Source of the DNA: Paroedura picta
Lineage: Eukaryota > Chordata > Lepidosauria > Squamata > Gekkonidae
Direction of reading: 5' to 3'
Assembly: GCF_049243985.1 (NCBI RefSeq)
Contig: NC_135384.1
Location: 15,992,501 to 16,056,500 of the forward strand
DNA length: 64,000 nt
Positions 32,060 through 44,390 of this stretch are shown one piece after another. Below the pieces are notes generated by a model. The model saw only the letters and a program-made list of their open reading frames with translations. It was not told the origin of the DNA and did no database searches. A program made the position numbers and the translations under genes. How positions within the stretch are numbered: the first letter of the stretch is position 1; each line of letters begins with the position of its first letter.

Positions 32060-33033
32060 CTCACACCAAGCTGGCTGCTTCAATATAAAAGATAAAGAAT
32101 AATAGCCATATAGCTGTTGGGATACAACCAAATCTTCTCTTGATATAAAAGGGAGAGGGGTTCTTTTTCTACCTTTGGAATTCTCTCTGTTGGGGATTGT
32201 GGAACATGCATGGGCAAAACTTTGTGGGAGGAATGTCTTAATAGGTAGGTTCACAAAAGCTAGTTGGATCACATTCAAAGTTATATAATAATAGCCATAA
32301 AGCTGTAGCTTCACAGAGAAGCCCTGATCATTGGCAGAAAGATACCAAGACTGATGGTATTGAATGGTAGTCAGATGTATGTGTCTGGCCACTTGAGTCC
32401 TGGACTCTTTTGAACAGCTTAGTTCTTGTTTATAGCTACTGTCCAAAGATTCAGTAGGGGGAAAAAATCTTCAAGAGAAAAATTGAGCATACTTGGATAA
32501 GGAAAAGTCTGTTCTGCTAATCCATAACAAACACTTTAAGTCGTCAGAATCAAATTTTAAGGTTTTCGTATCTTGCTAATTGGAAGCCTTCCTTTTTGGT
32601 AATTGCATTGCCCTTCTGTGTCACTGTAATGGCATTTAGACTGCATGTCCCAAAACTACAGATGCATCTCAAACCATCTTATTACATTGGTGTTATAGAT
32701 ACAACCTAGCTGGGCTCACAAGCTGGGATAAAAACAGTTAAAAGAGGGGTCATTGCTTTTACCATGGATACATATTCCAGTTTACCCACCAGCAAACAGG
32801 TTTCAGAGGGTTTTTGTAATATTAAAAACTTCGGACAGCAAAAGTAGAAGAAAAGCTCATTCATCTTCTTATCCATTACTCTGCTAAGTATTATGCATGT
32901 TGGTGGTGTGAGTTAACGGATAAACAAGTGACCAAACAGTGCCTCTGTCAAAGCATGTTCAATTTCCACTGCACCAAAGTTCTGTCTGTCTCCTGAATAT
33001 GCAGGTCAAATGACAGACTTGCTGCACTTGTCC
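32060..33033. other. No recognised feature
   Basis: A/T-rich non-coding DNA, about 1 kb. CD8A exon 1 could lie in this or a later gap, but no convincing leader was found. Confidence 0.45.
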
Positions 33034-33335
33034 TTAGAATCATAGAATCATAGAATGATAGAATCATAGAGTTGGAAGGGGCCATACAGGCCATCTAGTC
33101 CAACCCCCTGCTCAACGCAGGATCAGCCCAAAGCATCCTAAAGCATCCAAGAAAAGTATGCATCCAACCTTTGCTTGAAGACTGCCAGTGAGGGGGAGCT
33201 CACCACCTCCTTAGGCAGCCTATTCCACTGCTGAACTACTCTGACTGTGAAAAACTTTTTCCTGATATCTAACCTATATCGTTGTACTTGTAGTTTAAAC
33301 CCATTACTGCACGTCCTTTCCTCTGCAGCCAACGG
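33034..33335 (-). mobile_element. CR1 LINE, 3' end
   Basis: Near-duplicate of the 19144 copy with the ATTCTATGATTCTATCATTC terminus. The minus strand encodes the ORF2 end VVQQWNRLPKEVVSSPSLAV. Confidence 0.92.
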
Positions 33336-33532
33336 AAACCAAGAAACTTAAGCCAAGAAACTCAGTCCAGGTTATTTTGGAAACCTTTTAAAAATCTTAC
33401 TCCATTTTTTAATATATATTTTTATATATTCGGACTCTTTATTCATTCTTAATTAATTTTCACTAGTTCATTAGTTTGGCTTTCCTGTCCAGTAGCTCAA
33501 TTCGAGTTACATATCCAATTACCGATTCAAGT

Positions 33533-33690
33533 AGGTAGCCGTGTTGGTCTGAAACAGCACAACAAAACAAAACCAGAGTCCAGGGGCACCTTTAAGACCA
33601 ACAAAGATTTATTCAAGAGTACAAGCACTCGAAAGCTCACACCTTGAATAAATCTTTGTTGGTCTTAAAGGTATCCCTGGACTCTGATTT
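33533..33690. repeat. Fold-back interspersed repeat, second copy
   Basis: GTAGCCGTGTTGGTCTGAAA leads into two inverted arms (CCAGAGTCCAG at 33573 and CTGGACTCTG ending at 33685). Same plan as 25340-25492. Confidence 0.75.
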
Positions 33691-34119
33691 TATATTAAAT
33701 TACCATTACTAATGACACATTCTCAATGCAATTCAGAATCCCACACAATTCTGTGGGGGATTTTGTGTGTTTCTTAAGAGCAGACCTTCACACATACACA
33801 CATATACACACACTGCTATCCAGCAGTGATACCTGAAGAACGTTGTTCTCAGAGTAAGCCGCATTCAGTAAACTGGAGCAGGATTCTAAGCAGACTAGCT
33901 TCAAATTGCTTACTAAGATTCTGAGCAAACTGTTTTTGAAATTTAGGGGAAATTCAAAAATGTGTAACATGGAATTCAGATAAAAGAAATTCATGAATCC
34001 TGAGCACCAGCCATGTGTATGCCATAACTAAGATGTGATCCAGCTTCATACTAGATATCAGCCAATTCTTACTGCAGCTCCCGATCTCTCATGCCTTCTA
34101 CGTAGTTTTGATCTATTTA

Positions 34120-34326
34120 CTTCCTTCATAGCCCTCTCCTCTCTCCTGAGGGGGAGCGAAGCAGCTCACATACTGCTCCTCTCCTCCATTTTAATCTCAC
34201 CACAACCCTGTGAGGTAGGTTAGGCTAAGAATGTGTGACTGATCCAAGGTTGCCAAGCAAGTTTCCATGGCACAGTGGGGATCTGAACCAGATCTTACCC
34301 TAAAACCACTACACCAAACTGGCTCT
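34120..34326 (-). mobile_element. MIR-like SINE, old copy
   Basis: Minus strand: GCCAGTTTGGTGTAGTGGTT, GGTTCAGATCC, a core with AACCTTGGATCAGTC and CTAACCTACCTCACAGGG. Confidence 0.7.
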
Positions 34327-34423
34327 CTTTTGTCCATGCAGATCCCATTCTCCCCAGCATAATCTACCTGGTAGCCAAAGGGGACCCCTTCTCCTCTTGC
34401 TCACCACCAGTAACCTGCCTGGA

Positions 34424-34634
<211 letters not shown>

Positions 34635-34639
34635 AGCCA

Positions 34640-36244
34640 ACATGTGTGGGGAAACCCAACAGAGGTGGTACCCTACTCACATAGCATCAGACTGAGCCTC
34701 AGGAGAGAAGAAATTCCAGTCATTGTCTCTGTTTTGCAAGCTGGTTTCAGAGACAAGTAGCATCAAGGCTATCTGAAGGCTAGTGGAGCAGGACCTACGT
34801 AGCAGAAAGGATGTGGTGTCAGCAGCCCCCCGAACGGAAGAGATGTTTCTCAGCTTGCTCTTTATGACGAGCTAGAAATGGGCAAGAAGAAACATGAAGA
34901 ATTCCCAGTTCAGATGAATCTACGGTCAACCATTGCTTTTTTCACTTTCCAATCAGCAAGCTTTGGTTATAGTGAAAAATACCCGTTTCCATGCTCTTCT
35001 TCTTGCAAAGCCTGGAGGATGGGGAGGGTGGGGAAGCAGATTGGGCTCCTGATTTGGTGAAGCAAAGCCTTCATCTGGCACTGGCAGGAAAGAATCCGCT
35101 GGCTAGCAGGATGGGGACTTGTCAAAAAGGAATGGCAATACTTCTGGGTCTGCAAAGACTGTTCTCGCAAGTGCATGAGCAAGTACAAATGTGGATAACA
35201 AAAAGGGAACATTAGCACAGGTTTACTTTGACAGCAAAAGGGGAAAGCAATAATTAACGCCTCTTCTCCTTGTCCCCAATAAGGAACTCATTATGAATCA
35301 TGTAAGCAACGCTGGGGCTGTTAGCCGTTGTGAATAACTAGGAAATACGATGGGCTGCTGAAATGAAACAAAAAGCAGGTGCAAAATATAAAGGATCAGT
35401 GGAGCAGTGCATAGTTTTGTTTTCCCCTGAACAGACCGGCACTGCAATTGCACAGGGTGGAATCTAAATCCCATAATAATAAATCAATGAACAGCACCAG
35501 ATTATTCCACTATGTACAAGCTAGTATTCCCATAGTTTCTGTACATCCCCGCTCCGAAAAAGTATCCAGTGGAACTGGCCTTAAGGAGTCAAGGATGTGT
35601 GTGTATTTATGTCCTCTAGAACAAAACCATGGATACATGAATCACAACCACTTTGGGATAACAGAAGTCAGAGAGCATTGAATAAAATACAGAGAATTTT
35701 CGTTTCAGAGCCTTACCGCAAATCTTTGATCAGATTGTGCAAACTTTCTTAGGCAACAACTCTTGCTAGAGAGTAGTCCTGTAAGATTTCTGATGAGACG
35801 ATGGTGATGCCTTCGAATTCCGTGATGCTTCAAGGTGCTTGTTTTTAAAAGCCTCTATGTCCTGACTTATTTTTGCGGCAGGTACGAGGGGAGTCAAAGC
35901 TTGCTCATCACCAAACCAGCACAGAAGAGAGGGAGAGCAACCAACGGCAAAGACCAAAGCATCTTTGCAGGTGCTTCCACTGAAGAGCATTCAGTGGCAT
36001 TCATTATAAGTCAAAGAATATCCTCAAGCTGAAAACTTCACTTCTGCACATGCCTATATATTGTCGTTCAGATTCCCTGTGAGTTGCAAGCAACTGTTTC
36101 TGCTAAGCGACCCTCTACGTTTTTAGTTGAGAGGGAAAGTGGAGCGACCTCATCGTTCCTGGCATATATTGTTCCTGGTACAATATGAGGGAGCTATATA
36201 CAGAAGGTCTTCCAAACAGATGGCAATACAAACCAAGTAGATAA
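34640..36244. other. 1.6 kb without recognised gene or repeat
   Basis: Several chance frames under 90 codons. A candidate region for regulatory sequence or the missing CD8A leader exon, but nothing can be asserted. Confidence 0.4.
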
Positions 36245-37180
36245 AAGCAGATAACACTTGAGCGTGTCCAAACAAAATTTCTTAGAGCGTTACATCAGGT
36301 TCCAAACTGTGTTTCGAACTCATGGATACGTTTAGAGACAGGGTTTCCAAAATTCAAACTTAAAGCAGTAACTTCATCCATCTCTCTATGGTTAAAGGGG
36401 CACTGGGCCACAGCTGGCTTACTTCCTTCAATCCTCTGTGACAATGTTAAATCCCAGTGGCTGTTGGCCACCGAGAGGGAAATTACAAAATGAGGCTTTT
36501 CCTCACTTTCACTACTTGGGTTAGGTTACGATCGGGCAAAAATTGTAGTGAAACAAAGGATTGAGGACTCAGAGCATGAAACTGATCTTTCTAGCTCCCC
36601 TAGGCATGGGGCACCACTGTGTTCCAGATATATTCAAGCCTCGGCAGACTATCTCTCCTGTTTGGAAACAAAATACTATAGGAGAGCATTCACACTAGCA
36701 AGATGCTCTGAGTTACCTTCTGCCATGCTGGTGGGCCACTTCAAGAAAACCCCAGTAGCTGAAAGACTGTCTCTGTAATTCCGAAGAGATAGTCAATTGA
36801 GCATGTCCTCTTAAGGTGCCCTACCTTCAACTCCGCAATAAATAAATTCATCCTCCCATTACTCAGGGATTCCTCCAATAGCTCAAACAAAGGAAAAATT
36901 AAATTTCTACTGTGGAATAGTAGGGGCCATATTATTAAGCAGGTTGCCAAATGTTGTGCTCATGTGCATAGCACACGGGAAAGACAATTTAAGCTTAAGT
37001 AAAGATGTTTTAGAGGAATTTTACTATGCATTTTTATAATGTACCTATCAATCATGCAATTTTTAATATTTTAAATTTTGTATTGGTTCCCTGATGATGT
37101 AATTTCTGCTGTGAAATACATTTTTGCTATCTGTTTTATCTGGCTGCAGTGTTGTATTAAATAAATTTGAATTTGAGTGA
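36245..37180 (+). mobile_element. LINE ORF2 C-terminal fragment, family unassigned
   Basis: Encodes FLRALHQVPNCVSNSWIRLE, KYYRRAFTLARCSELPSAML and VGHFKKTPVAERL, the end of a non-LTR reverse-transcriptase polyprotein common in lizards. It has an AATAAATTTGAATTTGAG 3' end. It contains stops. Confidence 0.65.
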
Positions 37181-37530
37181 GAGTCTGTTAGCGACACCTC
37201 ATTGCATGTTGTAAAAACGTTGCAACTCATTCAGTTAAAACAGGATTCTGGGGTGTCAAAAGAAACTGATTGATGGCAGAATGTCTTCTGTGGACTTGAA
37301 TGACATGCTGGGGGTGCGTTTCAGCCCTTTTCCTTTTCAAAATCTCTTGAAATGCTAAGAAGCCTTAACATTTAAGCAATAATTGAACGGCCTTGCCTAA
37401 ATTTCTGCTCTGGAATGCATGAAAATTGTCCTTTAAGTCACAGCTTAACTTCCACACCATACAGGCAATCATTCTGTTCAGTCTCACACAGGATGCCTGA
37501 TTATAAATTATAGCCTCCTTTTTTCTCCTC

Positions 37531-37666
37531 CAGGGGTAGTCAAACTGCGGCCCTCCAGATGTCCATGGACTACAATTCCCAGGAGCCCCCTGCCAGCGTT
37601 CGCTGGCAGGGGGCTCCTGGGAATTGTAGTCCATGGACATCTGGAGGGCCGCAGTTTGACTACCCC
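37531..37666. mobile_element. Palindromic hAT MITE, copy 4 of 6
   Basis: Nearly perfect 136-bp palindrome centred near 37600. The right end lacks the final TG, and no target duplication is visible. Confidence 0.88.
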
Positions 37667-38195
37667 ACTATTCAAAATAGTCCATCTCAGATCAGACTAT
37701 TTAGTAACCATTTCTGTACAAAAACTTCGAATGGCTTTTGCCCATTTCCACTTTCAAGCTATGCCATCAGCCCAACTCTCAGGCCATTTTTCCGGTGTAC
37801 CTTTTGCCCTTCGCCTATGTATTTGTGGAGAACCTGCTGTTGAAGACCTCTATCATTATGTTTTGGATTGCCCACTATAGTTGGAGCCAAGAACCAAATA
37901 TATTGAGAGATGTTTGAGTGGCCAGAACTTCCCTGCGAATTTGGACAGCAGCCCCCTAATTAGTTATAATGTTTCCCTATTTGCATTAGCAGCAAGGAAA
38001 ATTCGAGCCAAACTTACGCCACCAGAGAGCTGGAAACCTGAATTCTTATTGTCTTTTATTACTTATGGACTACCGCATGTATTGTTCTAATCTTTTTACT
38101 GTTTTTATCTCAACTGATATGATTTTGATCGCATTGTAATGGCCTATGGCTGGAAACAATGAAGTCTTATATGTAAATATGTATAACCCCCTTGT
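37667..38195 (+). mobile_element. LINE ORF2 C-terminal fragment, second copy
   Basis: Frames contain LRMAFAHFHFQAMPSAQLSG, ALRLCICGEPAVEDLYHYVL and CPL: a C-x-C...H...C knuckle, then ALAARKIRAKL. Homologous to the 36245 fragment, with the MITE at its 5' edge. Confidence 0.6.
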
Positions 38196-38204
38196 ATTCT
38201 GTTT

Positions 38205-38330
38205 TCTTTTCGCTCTTCACAGTAACCTTGTGAGGTACATTAGCCTGAGGGAGTGTGACTGGCTGAGAGCCACACAGCATGAGCTTCATCACCAAGTAGA
38301 GATTTCAACCCTGCTCCTTATTTAACATTC
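38205..38330 (-). mobile_element. MIR-like SINE fragment
   Basis: TAACCTTGTGAGGTACATTA and GTGTGACTGGCTGAGAGCCA match the core and 3' part seen in the 34120 copy. Confidence 0.55.
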
Positions 38331-38344
38331 TGGATGGCAAATTG

Positions 38345-38550
38345 GCAGCTCCAGGCAGCTGATTGGAAGGCAGAAGGCAGGTCATAGGCAGAAGGTCCCT
38401 GGTCAATCCCCAACATCTCTAGTGAAAATTATTGGGTAGTAAGTGATGGGAAAGACCTTCACCACCAACCCTGGTGGTGCCAGCTGCCAGTTAGAGGAGA
38501 GCATTTTGACCTTGATGGGCCAAAGGCCTGATGGTATAAGGCAGCTGCCT
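38345..38550 (+). mobile_element. tRNA-derived SINE (second type)
   Basis: GCAGAAGGTCCCTGGTCAAT, CCCCAACATCTCTAG, then ACCTTGATGGGCCAAAGGCC and TATAAGGCAGCTGCCTATG. A tail of the same family is repeated at 38825-38935. Confidence 0.7.
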
Positions 38551-38554
38551 ATGA

Positions 38555-38935
38555 CATTTAGATGCAAAGCTGGGGCTCAATATCAGAGCATCTGCTGTAT
38601 CTGCACAAAGTCCCAGATTCATCCCCTACCTAGAGGAGTGTTGCCAACCGCCAGTCGTAACCTGGAGATGTCCAGGAATTACAATTCATCCCCAGACTAT
38701 CAAAGCTAGTTCCCCTGGAGAAAATGGCAGCTTTGCCTGCGGAGGTCCCTGCCCTCTTCAACCCCCAAATCTCCAGGAATTTCCCAGTCTGGAACTCTCG
38801 GACCTCGGTTACGGAGACAGGTGTTATGAAAGCCTTCTGCCTGACGCTCCGGACAGCCGCTGTGAGTCAGAGGAGACAATACTACTGACCTTGATAGAAG
38901 AAAGGTCTAACTCAGCATAAGGCAGCTTCACATAT
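38555..38935 (+). mobile_element. Same SINE type, split by a GGTTGCCAG-family insertion
   Basis: The head AGAGCATCTGCTGTATCTGC at 38585 and the tail GACCTTGATAGAAGAAAGG at 38887 belong to one SINE. 38640-38812 between them is foreign. Confidence 0.65.
38640..38812. repeat. GGTTGCCAG interspersed element inside a SINE
   Basis: Starts GTTGCCAACCGCCAG and has GTTCCCCTGGAGAAAATGGC and CCCCCAAATCTCCAGGAAT, the family's middle and end. Confidence 0.65.
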
Positions 38936-38939
38936 TAAT

Positions 38940-39587
38940 GGATGTAAGAAAGAATTTTTTTTTAAGTATCATGAATGTAATCTGAAGACAAATTCTATGA
39001 GGATAGGAAGGGATAGTATTCCAACCAGAGTGAGACTGAACAAGTTAAATATATGGTAGATGGAAAATTAGGTTTCCATGGACATTTTGAAGTTATGGCT
39101 TTTTTGACTTCTTCAATTGTGGCTATATTGCTTATAACAGAATCAGAAGTTCATTGTACTGTACAGCCACTGGCGTCTGAATTTTTTACTGAAAATACAA
39201 AGACACCATCTGTTATCCAGTACAGTGAAGGGTTTTTAGAAGACGTTGACTTAGTGAAGAGAAGTCTTCAGCCAGACCACCAGTTCAGCCTCCTCAGGTG
39301 GTTGAATGTAGCAATGAGGGTCGTCAAAGTGGAAAAGCTGCCAAGCATATCTCTCAAGATTTTTCAAATGTTGTGGTTTTCTTCGCCACTGTGGTTTCCA
39401 CCCTCTGTGAGAAGCATGTGTGCAGCTGTGGAGAGGGAATATGTTTTGCTGAACATAGCAGGTGGTTCAAAAAGGTGAGTGGAAGTTTAGAGTCAACACA
39501 TTTTTGGCCCATTTTTTTGCATCCAGAAGGCATCAATGTGAGGAGGCATTGTATTTGTAAACAGAAGCTAGGATGAACAAAGAGGGT
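38940..39587. other. Unidentified stretch with 141- and 92-codon overlapping frames
   Basis: Two plus-strand frames (39053-39478 and 39298-39576) overlap. The second contains SNVVVFFATVVSTLCEKHVC followed by SCGEGICF. I recognise no family. A decayed processed copy of a gene, or chance. Confidence 0.3.
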
Positions 39588-39646
39588 TTAAGAACCAACT
39601 CTTCTTCTTCTTCTTCTTCTTCTTCTTCTTCTTCTTCTTCTTCTTC
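39588..39646 (+). repeat. MIR/CORE SINE tail with CTT microsatellite
   Basis: TTAAGAACCAACTCTTCTTC begins the SINE tail and about 16 CTT units follow. Confidence 0.8.
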
Positions 39647-39954
39647 ACATTGACAATGAACTTACTCCTAGAATCCAGCTAACCCACAATTAATACAGCA
39701 TTAAATTACCACGTGATTGATCTGGGATGGTCTAAAATACTGGTCTGGATTAAGGAAGGGTTACAAATGCAATACTGTTTGTGTTAGTAATTTCAGGCGT
39801 TCTTGGATAACTTGACTGCTCTGGAATCTTTTCAGTATGGTTTCAGGCTAAGCTACAGGATGGAGATGGTGCTGCTGGGCCCAGTGGTTACCGCTATGTA
39901 AATGTACACAAAGGTTATGCCTCCCTGCTACTCTTATTAGACTCATTATTAGGA

Positions 39955-40305
39955 TTTGAGAGAGCAGAACATACCTGGGGCAGTTCCTCATGGCCTGAGG
40001 GAGGGAGCCGGCTCTTCCACTGGGCTTTTGGCCAAGACAGGTGAAGCGGACTGTCAACCAGAGCCTAGGGGCCCCTCCCACCATCAACTGCACCCACAGT
40101 AGAGAATCAGAGCTATAGTGCAATAAAACACTGAGCTATTGAGTACTGAATGATGAATGTTGAATTATAAACTGTTTTATGCAATGCACATTTCCCTTAA
40201 AGATGTTATATATGTGATTCCAGATGTTTACTGTATGTTTTGTTTATGAGCGTTCTAATATAGACCACGCTGAGTCGAAGGGGAGGGTGGTATATAAATA
40301 TAATA
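39955..40305 (+). mobile_element. L2-type LINE, 3' fragment
   Basis: CTGGGCTTTTGGCCAAGACA is followed by a region ending ACCACGCTGAGTCGAAGGGG and AGGGTGGTATATAAATA, an L2 terminus. Confidence 0.6.
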
Positions 40306-40324
40306 AAATACTATCTTTTTGAAA

Positions 40325-40615
40325 GAAGAGCTTCTTGTGGCTCAGAGTGGGAAGCAGCAGACATGCTGTCTGAAGCTTTGCCCATGAGGCTGGGAGTTCA
40401 ATCCCAGAAGCTGGCTCAAGATTGACTCAGCCTTCCATCCTTCCGAGGTCGGTAAAATGCGTACCCAGCTTGCTGGGGGGTAAACGGTAATGACTGGGGA
40501 AGGCACTGGCAAACCACCCCATATTGAGTCTGCCATGAAAACGCTAGAGGGCGTCACCCCAAGGGTCAGACATGACCCGGTGCTTGCACAGGGGATACCT
40601 TTACCTTTACCTTAC
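40325..40615 (+). mobile_element. Sauria SINE, complete, 10-bp target duplication
   Basis: CTTTTTGAAA flanks it at 40315-40324 and 40616-40625. It sits directly on the 3' end of the L2 fragment. BovB-like tail present. Confidence 0.92.
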
Positions 40616-40714
40616 CTTTTTGAAAAGCTTAGAGGCAGGATCAGTCATCAGGGGAATGGATTGGCTCAAACCGTTCCTTAAGGGCAAGGTTGATATCAGG
40701 AACTTCTTCTTTGT

Positions 40715-40925
40715 TACAGTAGAAAACCTGCCTTGTTGGGTTCACTCTACCATACCATGTACGGGACCGCCTCTCCCACTATGTCTCCCCAGAGCATTAC
40801 AGTTTAGTGACCAGAATCTGCTTTGGGTCCCTAGCCCTAAAGAAATAAAAATTGCTTCAGTGTGGGCAATGACCTTTTTTGGCTCTGGCCCCAGCCTATT
40901 GGAATGCAGTTCAATCCAGTTTATT
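40715..40925 (+). mobile_element. L2-type LINE fragment
   Basis: Frame with PLPLCLPRALQFSDQNLLWV and FGSGPSLLECSS, the conserved ORF2 end. It abuts a CA repeat. Confidence 0.6.
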
Positions 40926-40929
40926 AAAT

Positions 40930-41670
40930 ATCTGCATAATAACACACACACACCCCCATATCTAGGCAATAATCCATGAAGGTAGTCCCTGAATACTATC
41001 TGGAGAGCTGAGGCCAATGAGTAAAACTATTAGGTACCACAGTCCCTTAAATGCTGTGCCTCTGCCAAGTTCAAAGAGCCCTCATCCAGCTCGCAAAACC
41101 ACAGTTTACATTTTGGTCAATACCGGAAAAGCCAAGCATTGACTTCTCCGTTGTTTGATCCCTTCAGTTTTTCCGTATTCTCTGATGTAAAGTGCTATGG
41201 GCAGAGGTGACTCAATTTTAAACTGAAATCTGTATTTGTAACATTCCATTAAGATGCCCTTTTGTAACACAGAGATGAGAAGCGATGCAGCACGCTTCAG
41301 GGCCAAATTTATCTCAGTGATTCTACTTTTTGTTATTCAGTTGTTGCACAAGAGCCAGGTGTCTTTACTCAAAGATATATTTCCTCGCATAGAAAATCCT
41401 GCTCAAAAAGCCTGTGTTAATGTAACAACAAATGCCTTCTATGCAAAGGGTGACCTTTTTTCAACCCTGGAGTGTGTTGTTAATTTAAGGCCTACATGAT
41501 TTTCATGTTTACTCATCTTCTACTAAGTGACCAACATTATGGCTGTCAATCCCCTTGTAAAATACTGCTAGGCATGCTACCAGAAGAATGACTGGATAAT
41601 TTGCTGAGTGTCTAGCTAGAAAAACAGAAATTGACCAAGATAGTCACAATTGATATGTTTGATCCCATGT
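40930..41670. other. No recognised feature
   Basis: Non-coding, without a clear repeat. Confidence 0.45.
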
Positions 41671-41683
41671 ACTGAGTGAGAAG

Positions 41684-41957
41684 AGCCTCTTGTGGCACAG
41701 AGTGGTAAGGCAGCCATCTGAAAGCTTTGCCCATGAGGCTGGGAGTTCAATCCCAACAGCCGGCTCAAGGTTGACTCAACCTTCCATCCTACCGAGGTCG
41801 GTAAAATGAGTACCCAGCTTGCTGGGGGGTAAATGGTAATGACTGGGGAAGGCACTGGCAAACCACCCCATATTGAGTCTGCCATGAAAACGCTAGAGGG
41901 CGTCACCCCAAGGGTCAGATATGACCCGGTGCTTGCACAGGGGATACCTTTACCTTT
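41684..41957 (+). mobile_element. Sauria SINE, complete, 13-bp target duplication
   Basis: ACTGAGTGAGAAG at 41671-41683 and 41958-41970. The full head, body and BovB-like tail are present, so it is a fairly recent insertion. Confidence 0.95.
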
Positions 41958-41970
41958 ACTGAGTGAGAAG

Positions 41971-42442
41971 TCTACATAAGATTCTTCTAGTACATCTGGG
42001 CTGATTCTGCACTTACTTTGTTTTTTCCATTGTCGATCCTGCTGAATTCAGATAGATTTGAACTCGGGTCTTCCTCAAACAGAAAGGGTTCTGCACTTGA
42101 TTGGGGAAACTCAGAGTGGGGAGGGGAGCGGTGGTTGGGAAGCTGCTTATTTCAAGTGAGGGGGGAGGTCAGGTAAAGTCCAGTCCACATTAAAGGAGAG
42201 TGCTTTGTCTTTTGACCCCCAAGCAAGCTGGGAAGGAGCCAAGTGCAGCAGGAGGCTCTTTCTTTCTTTTCCTGAACAAGGGGGTGGGAGAGGGGAAGCA
42301 GCAGAGGGAAAATTTAAAGTGTCCTAAATCAAAATGGAAATCAAATACAGAGCAGGGGGGAGGGGTTTATTTGGGCTGGGAGAGGATAAAAAAGCAAAGT
42401 GCAGACTCAACCCTGGTCTCCATTTTGCCTCAAAAGTGAAAC
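41971..42442. other. No recognised gene
   Basis: Partly GC/AG-rich, with GGGGGAGG runs near 42120-42170. The repeat family is unclear. Confidence 0.45.
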
Positions 42443-42680
42443 AGAGGAAGAAGAGCTGTTTTTTGTACCCTGATTTTTACTACTCAAAGTAGCTTACAAT
42501 CATCTTCTCTTCCTCTCTCCACAAGAGACACTCTGTGGGGTAGGTGAGGCTGAGAGAGTTCCTGAGAGATCTGTGTCTGGCCCAAGGTCATCCAACTGGC
42601 TGCATGTGGGGGACAAGCAGGAAGACCAACCCAGTTCTCCAGATTAGAGGCTGCCGCTCTTAACCAATACACCAAGCTGG
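42443..42680 (-). mobile_element. MIR/CORE-like SINE
   Basis: Minus strand: CAGCTTGGTGTATTGGTTAA, a box B region, core GATGACCTTGGGCC and CTCACCTACCCCACAG. The tail is shortened. Confidence 0.8.
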
Positions 42681-43074
42681 AACCACATGTGGCAAGAGGC
42701 TATGTAGCACATTTATACACCAAGCTGGAAAGGGCTCTGCATAACATAACTAGTATTAAGTCTTGAATTTTGTAATAACTTTGGTAAATAAACTATTCAC
42801 AACATTATTCTGGCTGCTACAGAAACACACACAGGAATTATCTGCTTCTCTTGTTTCTCAAATCTATGAGAATCTTCTGCTTCGATGCCATATGGTTGTT
42901 TCCCCTGTTGAAATAACTGAACAGGGAGAGATGTGTGCCACGAGATGACTAGAAATGTATTTGCATATTACACTCATGTGCGCAGTGCAGAATCACAAGC
43001 TTCTGAATTAGTATATTTATACAGTCTTGAACCACAACGAAAATAAAACTGATAAAACATGGTAAAAGACATGC

Positions 43075-43405
43075 ATCCTAATCTAAAGTGTAAAGATATT
43101 TCCTATCCTTTCAGCAAGCTTTGATCACATAAGCTTAGAATTTCGCAATCTGTAGAGAGACTCAAGGCTTTTCATCCAATAGAAGTTCTTTAATCTGGTC
43201 TGCATTTGATAGGCATGGCATCATAGCCAATGGTGGGCAAATTAACTTTATTGGATCTATGTCATACAATGGGCAACGAAAGAGGTTATGCACCATTGGC
43301 TCCACCTCTTTTAGTGTGCAGATACATAGTCCCTGTGAAATAGGAATTATTCTGTATCTACCTTTCAAGATGGCCATAGGCACAGCTGAACATCTGGCTC
43401 AAGTA
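43075..43405 (-). mobile_element. LINE ORF2 C-terminal fragment, third copy
   Basis: Minus-strand frame with AILKGRYRIIPISQGLCICT, EPMVHNLFRCPLY and a final KELLLDEKP: the same C-x-C...H...C ending as at 37667. Confidence 0.65.
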
Positions 43406-43409
43406 AAAG

Positions 43410-44236
43410 CTCTTCTATATTTGTAAATATCGATTGATGAGAGGTAGGCAGCTGGTGTGGAAGAGTATCTTGTAGGTGTTGGTGAAAAAAAAGCAATCTG
43501 TCTTTCAATTGTCTTTCAATTTCAACTGTCTGTCAATTTTTTTGTTTAAGAACTTGCTTTGTCTGGACCTCACCCAACCTAAATAGGCCATTTGGAGAGA
43601 AGCCCAAGATCACCAGTTTAGTCTCAATGACTTCTAACCAGCTAGACTGATATGTGGCCCTCCCCTCTGTCGTGCTTTTGATGTAATGAACAAAAAAGAG
43701 CTTGGGAGGGTGAGATGTTTTAGGTGGTCCCACATCCGGAGCTGGCATACCTCACTTTTTAAAAACATGCTCCACTGGAAAGGTGAAAGGAGTAAAAGCA
43801 GCCTAGGTGTCCCCTCCTCCACTTCTTCACTGAAATGTGTGAAATTGCCCTGGCTTGAAATAACCGCAGAAGTCTGCTTCCTTTTACTGTACAAGAGTGT
43901 CGTATTTATTACAAATGCTTGCCTCCAGCACGAATCAGAGGAAATAGCCTCAGTTAACATTCAAACATCTCCCGTATCAAACCAGACAGTCAATCTGACC
44001 TGGCATTTACTTTGGCCATAACGGCCCTCCAGGAAATCAGGCAGGGAAAGATTTCTCTTAACATTTGCTCTGAGATCCTTTAACTGGAATTGAATCTATG
44101 GCCTTCTCCTTGCGCATGCACACTTCAGAAAACTTTCTGACCACCTCGTCACTAAAAACAGTCCTCGTGGCAGGTTACATCACATTAAAAGGTAAGCTGT
44201 ACATAATAACACCATGCAAACATACCGAAGGGCAAT
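43410..44236. other. No recognised feature
   Basis: Frames of 108 and 111 codons on opposite strands are mutual shadows without motifs. Confidence 0.45.
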
Positions 44237-44244
44237 GCCTAAAC

Positions 44245-44382
44245 CAGGGGTAGTCAAACTGCGGCCCTCCAGATGTCCATGGACTACAATTCCCAGGAGC
44301 CCCCTGCCAGCATTCGCTGGCAGGGGGCTCCTGGGAATTGTAGTCCAGGGACATCTGGAGGGCTGCAGTTTAACTACCCCTG
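44245..44382. mobile_element. Palindromic hAT MITE, copy 5 of 6
   Basis: Perfect 8-base target duplication GCCTAAAC at 44237-44244 and 44383-44390. Confidence 0.95.
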
Positions 44383-44390
44383 GCCTAAAC

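Noticed and set aside
34967-35218. Minus-strand hydrophobic frame as the CD8A signal exon
   Set aside because: The leader is interrupted by Tyr, His and charged residues, and no phase-1 donor follows at a suitable distance.
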